NCBI RefSeq assembly: GCF_000497045.1
Contig: NW_015961990.1
Location: 310,001 to 374,000, forward strand
Origin: Kalmanozyma brasiliensis GHG001
Taxonomy: Eukaryota; Basidiomycota; Ustilaginomycetes; Ustilaginales
Length of the DNA: 64,000 nucleotides
Direction: 5' to 3'
The notes under the pieces were generated by a model that saw only the letters and a list, made by a program, of their open reading frames with translations, was not told the origin of the DNA and ran no database searches. Position numbers and translations under genes: made by a program. The first letter of the stretch is position 1, and every line of letters starts with the position of its first letter. Of the stretch, positions 46,901-56,300 are shown piece after piece.

Positions 46901-48304
46901 GTCGACATACGAGAGCTCGGCACCGGTCGCGACCCAAACGGGATTCAAATCGGAGATGGGCGAGGCTGTGGCGATATTGCCTGCCAAGGTGGCGACATTT
47001 CTAATCTGGTTGCTCGCAAAGTAGGCCAAGTTGTCGAGGATTGCTCGCTTGACCTGTTGCGCGTACGAAGACGAAGGACGCTCGGCCTTGAGCTCACGTA
47101 CGAGGTCAGAGAGGCTGAGGTTGGCGCCGACAGTGATACCGCGTTCGTCGGATCGATAGAAGGCAAGATCCTTGATGTGATCCGAGACGAAGATGGAGAC
47201 GCTGTATTTGAGATGCTTGAACTTGACCTCGATACCGGTCTCGGTGTTGCCGCTACGGATCTTGCCACCGTCAGTGAGGCCGTAAAGCTTCATGCAGTCT
47301 ACGAGGGATGCCAGCGATCCAGGTCGTAGCCAGACTTGTCGTGCTGTGCTTGGCTTGGTTGGGGCGGAGGTGTCGTCGGGATCGTCCGTCTCGGAGGGCT
47401 CTTCGATGAAGACAAGGTCTTGCGAGTCAAAAGAGTCCTTTGCGAGGTAGGGTGGGAAGATGAGCTCCGAAGCAACGTCATAGGGCTTGAAGTGGGCCGG
47501 GTCGAGCACCTTCTGAATGGTGTGTGCTGTGGTGGAAATGCCGGTAGATGGTGCGCACCCCTTCGACTTGCCATTGACCATGCAGCAGTCGGCACCCTTT
47601 GCACAGGGAGTCCCGGTGATGAGATCCTCCTCGGGAGGGGTGGTAGGTTCCGCGTCGTCAGAGTCCTCGCTGTTGCTATTGCTCGAACTTGCGTGGGAGC
47701 CGTTTGCACCGTTCTTGGTGCTCTTGACGGTAGCAAAAGACTTGGCGGCGTCGAGAATGGGACGGTAGCCGGTGCATCGGCAGAGACATCCGTCCAAGGA
47801 ATGCTCGATGTCCTCCTCCGTCAAGTGGCCATATCCGTTCCTGACTGTCGCGTAGAGCGACATGACAATTCCAGGCGTGCAGAAACCGCATTGCGAGCCA
47901 AACAGCTTGCCTATCCTCTCCTGAATGGGGTGCGGGTTGCTGGAGCTTCCGATGCCCTCGACGGTCAGCACATGGCAGCCGTGGACCGCGACGAGAGGCA
48001 GCAGACATGCGTTGACCGACTTGTACCTGTACGGCGCTTTGGACGAGGAGGATGAGGCGTCATACTTGCCAACGACGACAGTGCAGGCACCGCAGCCGCC
48101 TTCACCACATCCGAGCTTGGTGCCGGTGAATCCTTTGCTTCGGATGAATTCTAGGAGAGTGAGGTCCAGGTCGTCGCCTTTGGTGGGAGAGAGGGCGAAG
48201 CGTGTGCTGTTGACGCTGAAGACAAGTTTCGATGGGATTGAGGTGAATTTCGGGGGTAGCTCGAAGCCATTGACCTCCTTGGTTGTCGCTGTTGGCACTG
48301 GCAT
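43949..48304 (-). CDS. XDH: Xanthine dehydrogenase
   Basis: The ATG at 48304 (MPVPTATTKEVNGF) gives 1451 residues; an 84-codon upstream extension is open but reads like leader. The first 2Fe-2S site is CGEGGCGACTVVVGKY (about 64-80); the second has CTPGIVMSLYATVRNG and CRCTGYRPILDAAKSF. An inserted Cys-rich linker (GTPCAKGADCCMVNGKSKGC) separates Fe-S and FAD domains. The FAD domain follows (FASNQIRNVATLAGNIATAS). The molybdenum domain has RVKRLGGGFGGKESR, AFRGFGGPQGMFF, GTEMGQGLHTKMAQV and catalytic Glu1374 in GIGEPPLFLGS. The enzyme oxidises hypoxanthine and xanthine to uric acid in purine use as nitrogen source. The NAD-dependent dehydrogenase form is expected in fungi. Aldehyde oxidase is the alternative and is unlikely in fungi. 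Confidence 0.93.
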   Translation of the reverse strand: MPVPTATTKEVNGFELPPKFTSIPSKLVFSVNSTRFALSPTKGDDLDLTLLEFIRSKGFTGTKLGCGEGGCGACTVVVGKYDASSSSSKAPYRYKSVNACLLPLVAVHGCHVLTVEGIGSSSNPHPIQERIGKLFGSQCGFCTPGIVMSLYATVRNGYGHLTEEDIEHSLDGCLCRCTGYRPILDAAKSFATVKSTKNGANGSHASSSNSNSEDSDDAEPTTPPEEDLITGTPCAKGADCCMVNGKSKGCAPSTGISTTAHTIQKVLDPAHFKPYDVASELIFPPYLAKDSFDSQDLVFIEEPSETDDPDDTSAPTKPSTARQVWLRPGSLASLVDCMKLYGLTDGGKIRSGNTETGIEVKFKHLKYSVSIFVSDHIKDLAFYRSDERGITVGANLSLSDLVRELKAERPSSSYAQQVKRAILDNLAYFASNQIRNVATLAGNIATASPISDLNPVWVATGAELSYVDTTSGEEKSVNMREFFLGYRKTALPAGAVITKLFVPWSDDAGSVIQAFKQSKRKDDDIAIVNACLRVSVRDDKIIDATLAFGGMGPTTMQSKQVEKLLVGKTFSQPETLSEALQVLAKKDFPLSYGVPGGMPVFRKTLALGFLTRFWGLAAPRLGLPKLATALASLPDLEELATSTVERPVTSGQQDLEDVVIKQPVGDSIPHLSALKQVTGEAVYIDDMPPVANELHAGFVLSQRAHAVLKNIDATEALQMPGVVDFITHKDIPEGGSNKWNPPSMDETFFAEDKVYTVGQIIGIIVADTKRNAQAAAHKVKIEYEDLPHILTIDEAIAAEKFFPPRPVIHRGDSSDEGWAQYDHVLEGETRMGGQEHFYLETNACLVIPGKEDSEIEVISSTQNPSETQVFCASILGIPNNRVVTRVKRLGGGFGGKESRTIAFAAPLTLAAKKLGRPVRVMLDRDEDMLTTGQRHPFLCKWKLAFSASGKLERLHAKVYNNGGWSQDLSQAVLERAMFHIDNCYQIPHLHVEGYICKTNTMSNTAFRGFGGPQGMFFTEDFVTKAAAVLGMRPEQMREANLYQENDETHFKQKLVDWNVPTLWEQLKRSGQLEARTKAVDEFNATHRYRKRGLSMIPTKFGISFTAIFLNQAYGVVHIYHHDGSVLFSHGGTEMGQGLHTKMAQVVATELGIPVSMVHLTETNTAQAANTSATAASASSDLNGMALKNACVQLNESLAKFRQDAAAKGLAGVEAWKDAVHAAYFNRVQLSAIGHYRTPGIGYNWKDGTGLPFYYFTQGVAISEVELDTITGDHRIVRADVHMDIGRSINPSIDVGQIEGAFTQGFGLFTMEETLYMNNGQLATRGPGNYKIPAFLDTPTDMRVSFLKVQDPSNPAVARHNKHLGTIQSSKGIGEPPLFLGSTVFFALKQAISAARVQYDEVQGDALKDSFHLISPATAERIRVAIGDPLVKLAQETTPRKEGEKPFFVSIS

Positions 48305-49265
48305 TTTGGAGATGGTAGGCGCTTCTCTACTAGTGGTCGTTGAAGATTGTCCGTCGAGAGAAAGATATTTTGATATATCTTGCCGGAGTGCTATATGAGG
48401 GCGGCTATAGGAAAGAGCGAGGCGATGGAGGCGAGACGGTAAAGCGTTGCAGGATGAGAGGCGAGGAGAAGACAAGGGTGTCACGGAGAGAGTCAACAGA
48501 GTCGTGGGTAGGAAATGGCACTCACGAGCTCGAGATAAGGTTGGTCGGCCCTGCAAAGCGCTGCGAGAAGCAGTGACGGTGCGCCGAGCAAGCCCAATTC
48601 AGGGTCAAAAGCTCAATTTTTGCCACCCCACAACAGCAGCTGCTCGCCCGCTATCTTTGCCGCCGTCTCCTTCCCACCAGACCCTTAAGCTGGAATCGAG
48701 CCAGCACAGCGCGACTCTTCGCCTGAGACGCACACTCCTAATTTTCGACTGCTCGGCCAACTCCGAAGCCTCTCGAGCCTGACCAGAGCCTCTTACGAAT
48801 CGACTTCCAGCTTCCGTTCGTCATCGCTAACAACTCGATGATGCTCGCGCAGCAACGCAGCAATGTCCGATCGAGCCTGAGCTTCCGGTGAATGAACCGA
48901 GCAACATTAAAGGCATGGAGCGTGGCAAAAGCGAGCCCGACCAACCTTGTCTTGCGTTCAACCGCCAATCAGCCGGCTGCCTCTGCAAAATCAGCATTGC
49001 TGCACCTCTCTTTTACCACGCGATCTTTTTCGGAGATCGCCGAGCCTGCTTTCCTCAAAGTCATCTCATTCGACTCACCAAGCTTTCCTTCACTGGCGTG
49101 CAGGCTGACGCTTTCAGACATATGAGAGGACAGACACGGTTGCATTGGATGATTGAAAGAGAAGAAAGGTTGCGACAACGGACAATGACATGCGGAACAG
49201 ACGGATCACAATTGAGGAAGACAAGCGACGTTGAAGTCGAAAGGGGGAAAAGGCGAGAGGGTCGC
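48305..49265. other. Intergenic region between RAD16 and xanthine dehydrogenase
   Basis: Both neighbours are on the minus strand. The 961 bp contain the RAD16 3' flank and the xanthine dehydrogenase promoter and leader. Purine-rich plus-strand runs near 48380-48500 correspond to a CT-rich leader. A few short open frames have no features. Confidence 0.45.
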
Positions 49266-52200
49266 TTAGAGCGTGAACAGGAAACGCAGATCAGAGACGC
49301 TGAGTCGGCCCATGGCACCGTCATCCTTGCCAATGGCAGCCTCGATCATGGCGCTCTTCTTATTCTGCAGCTCGATGATACGCGATTCGATGCTGTTCTC
49401 GATCACCATGCGCTTGACAATGATCGGACGGTGCTGACCCAAACGGTGGATACGATCCATCGCCTGCACCTCGACCGAAGGGTTCCACCAGGGGTCCATC
49501 AGGTACACTCGCGAGGCTTCCGTCAGGTTGAGCGCGACACCTCCTGCCTTGAGCGACACCAGGAACACCGTCACACCCGGGTTCTCCATGAAATGCTTGA
49601 TGGTGCGGTTACGAGCTTCGGGTGACATGTTGCCCTCCAGTCGGCAAATCTGGAAGCCGGCGCGCTGCAGACGGAAGGCGATCAGGTCGAGGAAGTTGAC
49701 AAACTGCGAGAAGACCAGCGACTTGATCGTCTTGTCCTCGCTGCGCAGCTGCGTCAGCTCTTCAACCAGCGCCTCGATCTTGGTGCTCGATCGCCACTTG
49801 TCCATATCGAGTCGCGACAGGATGCCTTGGCGTCCAGAGTCGTTCATGCGAATCGAGCCCTGAGGAGGTTCCAGCGCCTCAGCCTCCAGGTCGATCGAAA
49901 GAGTGGCGTGGCAATAGGGGCAGTCGGGAACCATGCCCGGCACGATCTCCGAGTCGAGGTACTGACGGACGCACTCGCGGCAGAAGATGTGCTTGCAGCG
50001 AGACATGATAGCGTCCTCGGCTTCGTCGGTGCAGATACGGCAGACGTGGATCTCGCTCTGGTCCTCGCCAAGCAGCTTGGAGGCGAGACCCGTCTTAGAT
50101 CGCAGGACGAGATCGGGGTGGTTGGCGAGTTGCCTCATTCGAGTCAGCAGCGTGAAGATGTTCGAGTAGTTGTTCAGCACCGTGCCCTGATCGAGGTAGG
50201 TGCTGAACTTTCGAGTCGTGTCCGTGTAGAGCGACGTGTACAGGTCTTCCTCCTCTTCGTTGAACAGATCGCGACGCACCTCGATGGTACGCGGCGGCAG
50301 ACCCATGTCGTCGGCACGCTCTAGCTTGGTTCGTCGCAGCATCATGCGCTCGAGCAAGATGCGCAGACGACGGAAAGCATCGCGACCTTCGCCGTGCTGA
50401 GCACCGCTTCGCTGGATCGGCTTGAGAATCTCGTTGTTCCAGTAGCACGTGTGGTGCATGGGCGTGTGACCGCAGGAGTCGCAGTTGCGCTTGTCGCTGA
50501 AGGACCAGTGCAGCGACTTGCAAGGGCACTTCTTGCAGAAGTAGTAGGCGAAGGGGTCACCACCCAGGAAGCGGATCATCGAATACAATTCACCGACACG
50601 ATTCTGCAGAGGCGTGCCACTGAGACACCATCGGAAGTCGCCCTGCAGAGCGAAGGCACCCTTGGCGGTGTTGGTCGAGCGCTCTTTGATGTTGTGAGCC
50701 TCATCGAGGATAATGCGACGCCAATGCACGGCGTGGAGGGCCGACTTTTCCTTGAGGAGCTCGTTCTTGCGGCGGAAGCCCGACTCCTGCTTGCGGAAGC
50801 TGCTTTCCAGCACGGCGTAACTGGTGAGCACGACGTCAGCTGCCTGAAGTTCCTTGAGGTTTTGAGTCCGGTTGGCCCCGTGCCACATGAGGACCTTGAG
50901 CTTGGGCTCGGTGTACTGCTCAATCTCGTTGCGCCACTGCATGATGGCGACGGTAGGGGCGACAACAAGACAAGGCTTCTTGCGGTCAGAGAGCATGAGG
51001 CTGATCATCTGGATGGTCTTGCCCATACCCATCTCGTCGGCGAGCATGCCTCCTTTCCAAGTGCCCTGCTCCTGGCGAGTCATCCAGAACAGACCCTCGC
51101 GTTGGAAAGGCAAAAGTCGGATGTTGAGGCCAGTAGGCTGTTCGGCCTCCTCGGGCTTGATGACGGCGACGGTCCTCTGCAGGTCTTCCCAGACCGACTT
51201 GAGCTGAGGATGGTGTTTGGTGAGCGCTGTGAAGTTCTTGTCGTACTGGGTGCGAGCATCCTTCTTCTTCAGACGTGCGAGACGCTTCTCGCTTCGGATT
51301 CGAGCCTGGCGCTGCTTTGCGGTCTCGTACTGGATGTCCTCGGCATAGAAGTTGTTGCCCGCGGCGCCGGCGGCGGGCGGCTCGAAATCATCGTCTTCGT
51401 CGGTGGCGTCGTCGTCGTCGGAGTCGAACTTGATGTCCTGAAGCGAGGCAAACGTACTAGGACCAGCTTCAGCGACGGCGTTGTCTCGCGACGCGGCGGA
51501 CCACTTCTTCTTCTTCGCAAGGGGCTCTTCGTCGCTGCTGATGTCGTCGAAAGAAGCGTCATCCTCCTCGTACTTGTCCTCGTCCAGAGAGACGTTGTCG
51601 TCGTCAGACTCGTCTTTGTACAATTTCAGCGCCTTGGTGCCGGAGGACGCCGTGCTGCGGCGAGGCTGTCGACGCGAACGAGGAGTAAGGTCAATGTCAC
51701 TGAGAGCAACATCGCTCTCGTCGTCTTCGATCTTGGCGGTGGCTTTGCCCTTGCCTTTGGCGGAGCCCTTGCCTCCGAGCTGACTGTCAACCTCTGCCTT
51801 GACTGCTGCGGCTGCGGGATTCTCCGGGCCGAGCTCTCGGTCCAGCATAGCATCGAGAGCCTCATCGTCTTCTTTGGTCCAGCGCTTGACGGTGGAGATG
51901 CTCGAGGGCTGGCTGCGAGCCGAGGGGCGACGAGCCAGTGGCTTGACGTCCTCTTCGGTCTTCGAGTTCTTTGCCGGAGCGGCGGCGATTGTGGAAGATG
52001 CTTTGCGCTTTCGCGAGTCGCTCGATGAAGCGGCTGAGGCTTCTGCTTTGACTTGTGTCTTGATGGACGCGGATCGGCTGGGGCGAGTGCTGCGGGGACG
52101 AGGCTCGATCTGGGCAATCTCGATGTCCTTGACGTCGTCCTCATGGTCGTCGTCGCCTTCGACAGAGGTCTCGGGGGTGTGACTGCCAGAGGCGAAGGTC

Positions 52201-52403
52201 GAGTTGGTGCGCGAGGATCGGGCGGTGGCCGGCGTGCTCAGAGCAGAGGCAGCGAGCGAGCTCGCGGTTCCAGCTCGACGTCGGCGGACGGGCGATTCGA
52301 GCTGAGCAATGACGACCTTCTCATCGTCGGAGGAGGAGATGACGATGGGTTCCTGCTTCTTCGAAGCGGTAGCCGATTGGCGAGAGGAGCGACGGGGCGG
52401 CAT
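49266..52403 (-). CDS. RAD16: DNA repair SNF2 ATPase with RING finger, Rad16
   Basis: The 1045-residue protein starts MPPRRSSRQSATASKK. The first 380 residues are charged and disordered. The SNF2 ATPase opens with LLPFQREGLFWMTRQEQGTW and has Walker A DEMGMGKT (about 456), APTVAIMQWRNE, the DEAH box ILDEAHNIK and SGTPLQNRVGEL. A cysteine-rich insert (CKKCPCKSLHWSF, CDSCGHTPMHHTCYW) typical of Rad16 comes next. The C3HC4 RING is at about 783-830 (CRICTDEAEDAI, CKHIFCRECV, CPYCHATL). The helicase C domain closes with FLVSLKAGGVALNLTEASRV and DRIHRLGQHRPI. Rad16 works with Rad7 in global-genome nucleotide excision repair and in ubiquitination. Rad5 and Rad8 share the layout but carry a HIRAN domain, absent here. 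Confidence 0.92.
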   Translation of the reverse strand: MPPRRSSRQSATASKKQEPIVISSSDDEKVVIAQLESPVRRRRAGTASSLAASALSTPATARSSRTNSTFASGSHTPETSVEGDDDHEDDVKDIEIAQIEPRPRSTRPSRSASIKTQVKAEASAASSSDSRKRKASSTIAAAPAKNSKTEEDVKPLARRPSARSQPSSISTVKRWTKEDDEALDAMLDRELGPENPAAAAVKAEVDSQLGGKGSAKGKGKATAKIEDDESDVALSDIDLTPRSRRQPRRSTASSGTKALKLYKDESDDDNVSLDEDKYEEDDASFDDISSDEEPLAKKKKWSAASRDNAVAEAGPSTFASLQDIKFDSDDDDATDEDDDFEPPAAGAAGNNFYAEDIQYETAKQRQARIRSEKRLARLKKKDARTQYDKNFTALTKHHPQLKSVWEDLQRTVAVIKPEEAEQPTGLNIRLLPFQREGLFWMTRQEQGTWKGGMLADEMGMGKTIQMISLMLSDRKKPCLVVAPTVAIMQWRNEIEQYTEPKLKVLMWHGANRTQNLKELQAADVVLTSYAVLESSFRKQESGFRRKNELLKEKSALHAVHWRRIILDEAHNIKERSTNTAKGAFALQGDFRWCLSGTPLQNRVGELYSMIRFLGGDPFAYYFCKKCPCKSLHWSFSDKRNCDSCGHTPMHHTCYWNNEILKPIQRSGAQHGEGRDAFRRLRILLERMMLRRTKLERADDMGLPPRTIEVRRDLFNEEEEDLYTSLYTDTTRKFSTYLDQGTVLNNYSNIFTLLTRMRQLANHPDLVLRSKTGLASKLLGEDQSEIHVCRICTDEAEDAIMSRCKHIFCRECVRQYLDSEIVPGMVPDCPYCHATLSIDLEAEALEPPQGSIRMNDSGRQGILSRLDMDKWRSSTKIEALVEELTQLRSEDKTIKSLVFSQFVNFLDLIAFRLQRAGFQICRLEGNMSPEARNRTIKHFMENPGVTVFLVSLKAGGVALNLTEASRVYLMDPWWNPSVEVQAMDRIHRLGQHRPIIVKRMVIENSIESRIIELQNKKSAMIEAAIGKDDGAMGRLSVSDLRFLFTL

Positions 52404-53301
52404 GACGTGGGTCGATCGGCGGGTTGTGGGGCAGCAGCTAGGGGGATTGGGGTTGCTTGCGATCGAGGCTTGAAGTGGCCAGGGAGGAACCGCTATGAGA
52501 ACAAGTCACGATCAAGCTCTGAACGGGAGGAAGTAAAGCGTCGAAACCGACCGAAGGCACAGGAGCTCTTCTGCTCGGAGGGGAAGAATCAACGAGCCAG
52601 TCGTTGAAGGAAGCGGGTGTATGCGTTGACTGCTCTTGGCAGGAAGCGGATGATACGGTCGTGAGACACTCGGATCAAAAGAAACGAGCGCTGCAGGAGG
52701 ATGAAAGGCGATATGCCCAAGTCGAAGATCGAGAGACTCGAGGCTTGAAAGTATCAGGAAAGGGGAGGGAATGGGGCGTTGGAAGCTGGAGGGATGATGG
52801 GCAGAAGAAGGATAGGAAGAAAGGCGGTCGACCGACTCAGCCAATTTTCGCCACCGGCAGGCTGTCTGTGTGTCAAACCCTTAATCAAGGCTCAGGCTTC
52901 TGTGTGGGTCTCAGATTTCAAAAAAACTCAGCCTTTGCTGCATGCTGAGAGGCGACCTGCATCAACGCTGCAGCCCCCTCCGCCTCGGTCCCCACACAAA
53001 TTCTTTCTTCTGAGCCGCTCAGCCTTTTGAGTTGAAAAAGGCGCCACTTTTCTGACCTGAATTTTCCGCCCTTTTTCCTGAAATCACTTTACGCGTCGCC
53101 AGATTGGTTTGTTCTCGCGCGTTTGGAACCAACACTTCGAGAGCTCAGCCACAGAGGCCGGATGAGTTCTCAGTGACATCTTGTATCGATGCTTTGCTGT
53201 ACACAACGCTGTCAGCTTACAACACGGACATCGTGCACTCCTTGCAGAACCGCTTGTATGCAAATGACATTTCCAGCGAAGACGAGGCACCAACATGTCC
53301 G
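52404..53301. other. Intergenic region between separase and RAD16
   Basis: The 898 bp hold the separase 3' end and the RAD16 promoter, both for minus-strand genes. No RNA gene or credible open frame is visible. Confidence 0.45.
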
Positions 53302-56300
53302 CTAAAGATTGCTCTCGTTCCAGTACACGGGCACACCATAAACGACGGTGGCAGCGCCAGTGAGGTACGGCAATCTGCAGTCGTTGCGGCTCTCGGCAAC
53401 CGCGCGGGCCAGTGACATCTCTGTCGGTCGTCGGGTCGCTTCCAGATTGCCCTTGCGGTCCAGCTTGATGTTCCGCGCGGCCGGCTTGACTTCCGCCCGC
53501 TCCTTTGCCTCCATGAGTCCCAACCGACCGAACACGCCTTCGCAGACCGAGTCGAGCTCGCGATCCGTCATGTCCCACAGGTTGCCCACCATCGCAGGGG
53601 CACCGGCACACATGTAGTTGAGCGGCGTGCCTGTGCGATCAAATTCGCCATTGTCGTGTAGCATCGCCGATGAGCAGCCCCACAGCATCGCCACAGCGCA
53701 CCGCTGGAGCTCTCGCACTTTCGATTGCCGGATGAACTGCTCCGCTCCGCCGTGGCCGAAGTACAGCACAAGGTCGGACGATGAGAGCGCGTCGGGAAGC
53801 TCGTCTACAATCGGTTGACGACCAACAATGCCCTTCCACCCCTGACTGGCACCACGTTGCTTGAGCCACGGCTCGAAGCGGTCCTGACTCTGCAACAGGT
53901 CTCCTCCTGGGTTGAGCAGGTAGAACGTCTTGCGCTGAGAGAGGCTGAAGAGCTTGCCGTTGCGAAGCGCTACTTGCCAGGCTGAGTCCGACGCAGCCGA
54001 GGCTGCGGGTTCGTCTACCTGCGTCTGGCTTTTGCTGCCAAGACTAGTTGCTTTTGTGGTTCGCGAGCCTTTCGTCGGCGATCGCAGCGCAGATCGAGCC
54101 GCATGTTTGCCTTTCTGCAAAGGACTCAGCTCGAGCTCGTCCATTTCCTGGTCGTCTTGTCCGACTTCGGCTTTCTGACAGAAGACCTTTGCCAGTTCGA
54201 TCCGATCTTGCAAGAAGGCCATCGACGGGATACGGCTGACTGCTCGGTTGCGGAGGATCGGCATCGACTCCCACGGGAAGATAGCCGTATCCTTGTCGAG
54301 CACCAGGAAGATGTGATGATCCTGCGCCTGCTCCTCTTCGTCGATCGCAACGTAAGCCATGCTGGCCTTGTTTGGAGACGTCTGTGATTTCTTGCCGTTG
54401 AATTCTTCCAAGGCTCCGCGCAGGTCCATGGCCGTCTCGTCCAGATCGATCTCGTCCACCGCCACCTGGAAGCCGCTGAACTGCAGTGCATCCATCACAT
54501 AGTGCACAAGGTCCTCCAGGTCCTCATCCGTGCAGTCGACTGGCAGGCCCGCGAAGCACTCGAAGACCGCGTCATCGAGCTTGAGCTTGGCGGGTCGTTT
54601 GTTGGCCGTCGGGAAGCAAGCACGTCGGATGATCTTCTCGAACTTTGCTCGCAGCGCAGCAGTAGCTCGCGCGTCCGAAGTCGGATCCGAGAAGACGCCC
54701 TTGAAGCCGCCCAACCAGGTATCCTGCATGGCCTGAAGTAGATCACGCAGCTCGTCATCGAGACGATGACGTTCGGTCCACCACTGCCTTCTTGCTTCCA
54801 TGCTCTGAACATCCTTGACGCCGTGGATGCCGTCGTTGCTGAGACGAACGATCTCGACGATCTTGTCCTGAGCAGCTTTGAGCGTCAGCTGCTCTTCTTC
54901 CTCTTCCGTCCCATCTCGTTGGCTGCGCCGGTTCATTGGCAGGCTGTAGAGCACCGCTTCCTTGGCAGTGCATCCGTCTGGGCCTCCACCTCCTTCTTGG
55001 CGGGTCAGCACCAGGTGCTCGACATCGGTGCTGCGGACGGAGATGGAGATGACGGTCCAGTTGCGCGGCAGAAGATGCTTGGCGGCGCCGGCTTCGTGCT
55101 GGGCTTGCTGATGACGGAGTCGAACCGACTGCCAGAACGCAGAGAAAGGGTGGCTTGGTGTAGAGGTCGCGCCTGCATCCGCTTTGCCGTTCAACGACAG
55201 CTTGGCGAGTCGAGTGGGCAAAGCATCTGCTTCGTCGAGATCCTCTGCCTCAATGCTGCGGCCCCGCTGGGTGCGAGATACGAGCGCGCTTTGAAGATCG
55301 CCGCTCGTTATGCTGGGCCACTCTTGATCGTCTGTGGCCATATTGGAGCCCCGCAATTTGGCAGAGATGGCCACCAGGAGATTCCGGCGGACACCAACGC
55401 TTGAAGCCCAGTCCAGTAGTCCCGCAGCAGCGTTGGCCGCCATTTTGACATTCTTACCAAGCGCTGCCTGCGTAGTGTGAACCTGAGCGAGACTGGCAAA
55501 CGCTTCACGCAGCACCAGCGAATGCGAAGACAGCAAGCCAAGAGAGAGCGCCTCTCGGAAAGCCGAGTCAGCAGGGGCGAGCATTGCAATTGCCGTCTTG
55601 ACGGTCTCCTCCGAGATGCTTTGGTGTGATCCGGCCGGTGCTACCAGCGTGCGAACGCTGACCGACGGCACCATCGGGATGGAGATGGCCGCTTCCGGCA
55701 GCATGCTGAAGAAGTGATCGTTCTTGAGGTGCTCGAGCGCTCTTCGAAGTGCGATCCTGCCCTCCACGACGAACTGCTCGACACGAGCATCGACTGTGGC
55801 GAGGCCGTCTCGGATCGAAGCCGCCTTTTCCACCGCTTGCTCGCTCTTTTCGAACTCACCCATCAAATGCAAGATCCAAGCCTGTCTCTGCAAGAGTCTG
55901 GACTGCAGCTCGGGCAGCACCAGGTCCATCTCTACACCGTTGCTGAGTCGGGCTCGAAGCTGTTGCCCCGGTGAGGTCAGACTCGAGATCCTCCGCTGAT
56001 GGGTCCCGGACTTTGGCATCGGCGAAGCCAGCACCTGTTCGGCCTCAGCGAAAGCGGAGCTGAGAGAGCGCAACGTAGCCTCACCGGCTGTGTACGAACG
56101 GAGCGCCTCGCCCAGCTGCTCGATGCGCATGAGGCAGTCACCCTGCACATAGGACAGGGACACCACCTCCGGTATCCAAGTATTTTGCAGCACCTCGAGA
56201 CAGCGCGACAAGTCGTCCTGTCCCCCTTCGGCTTTGTTGAGCTGAAGTCGTACTTCGCCTCGCTGCACGAGCGCGCGAGCGAGCGGCAGAGCGAATCGCA

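Noticed and set aside
48305..48556. 84-codon N-terminal extension of xanthine dehydrogenase
   Set aside because: Reads like a translated CT-rich leader; the Fe-S domain starts properly after Met at 48304.
50394..52028. 544-codon open frame antisense to RAD16
   Set aside because: Lies entirely opposite a well-supported gene and reads as Leu/Val/Glu-rich antisense translation of biased codons.
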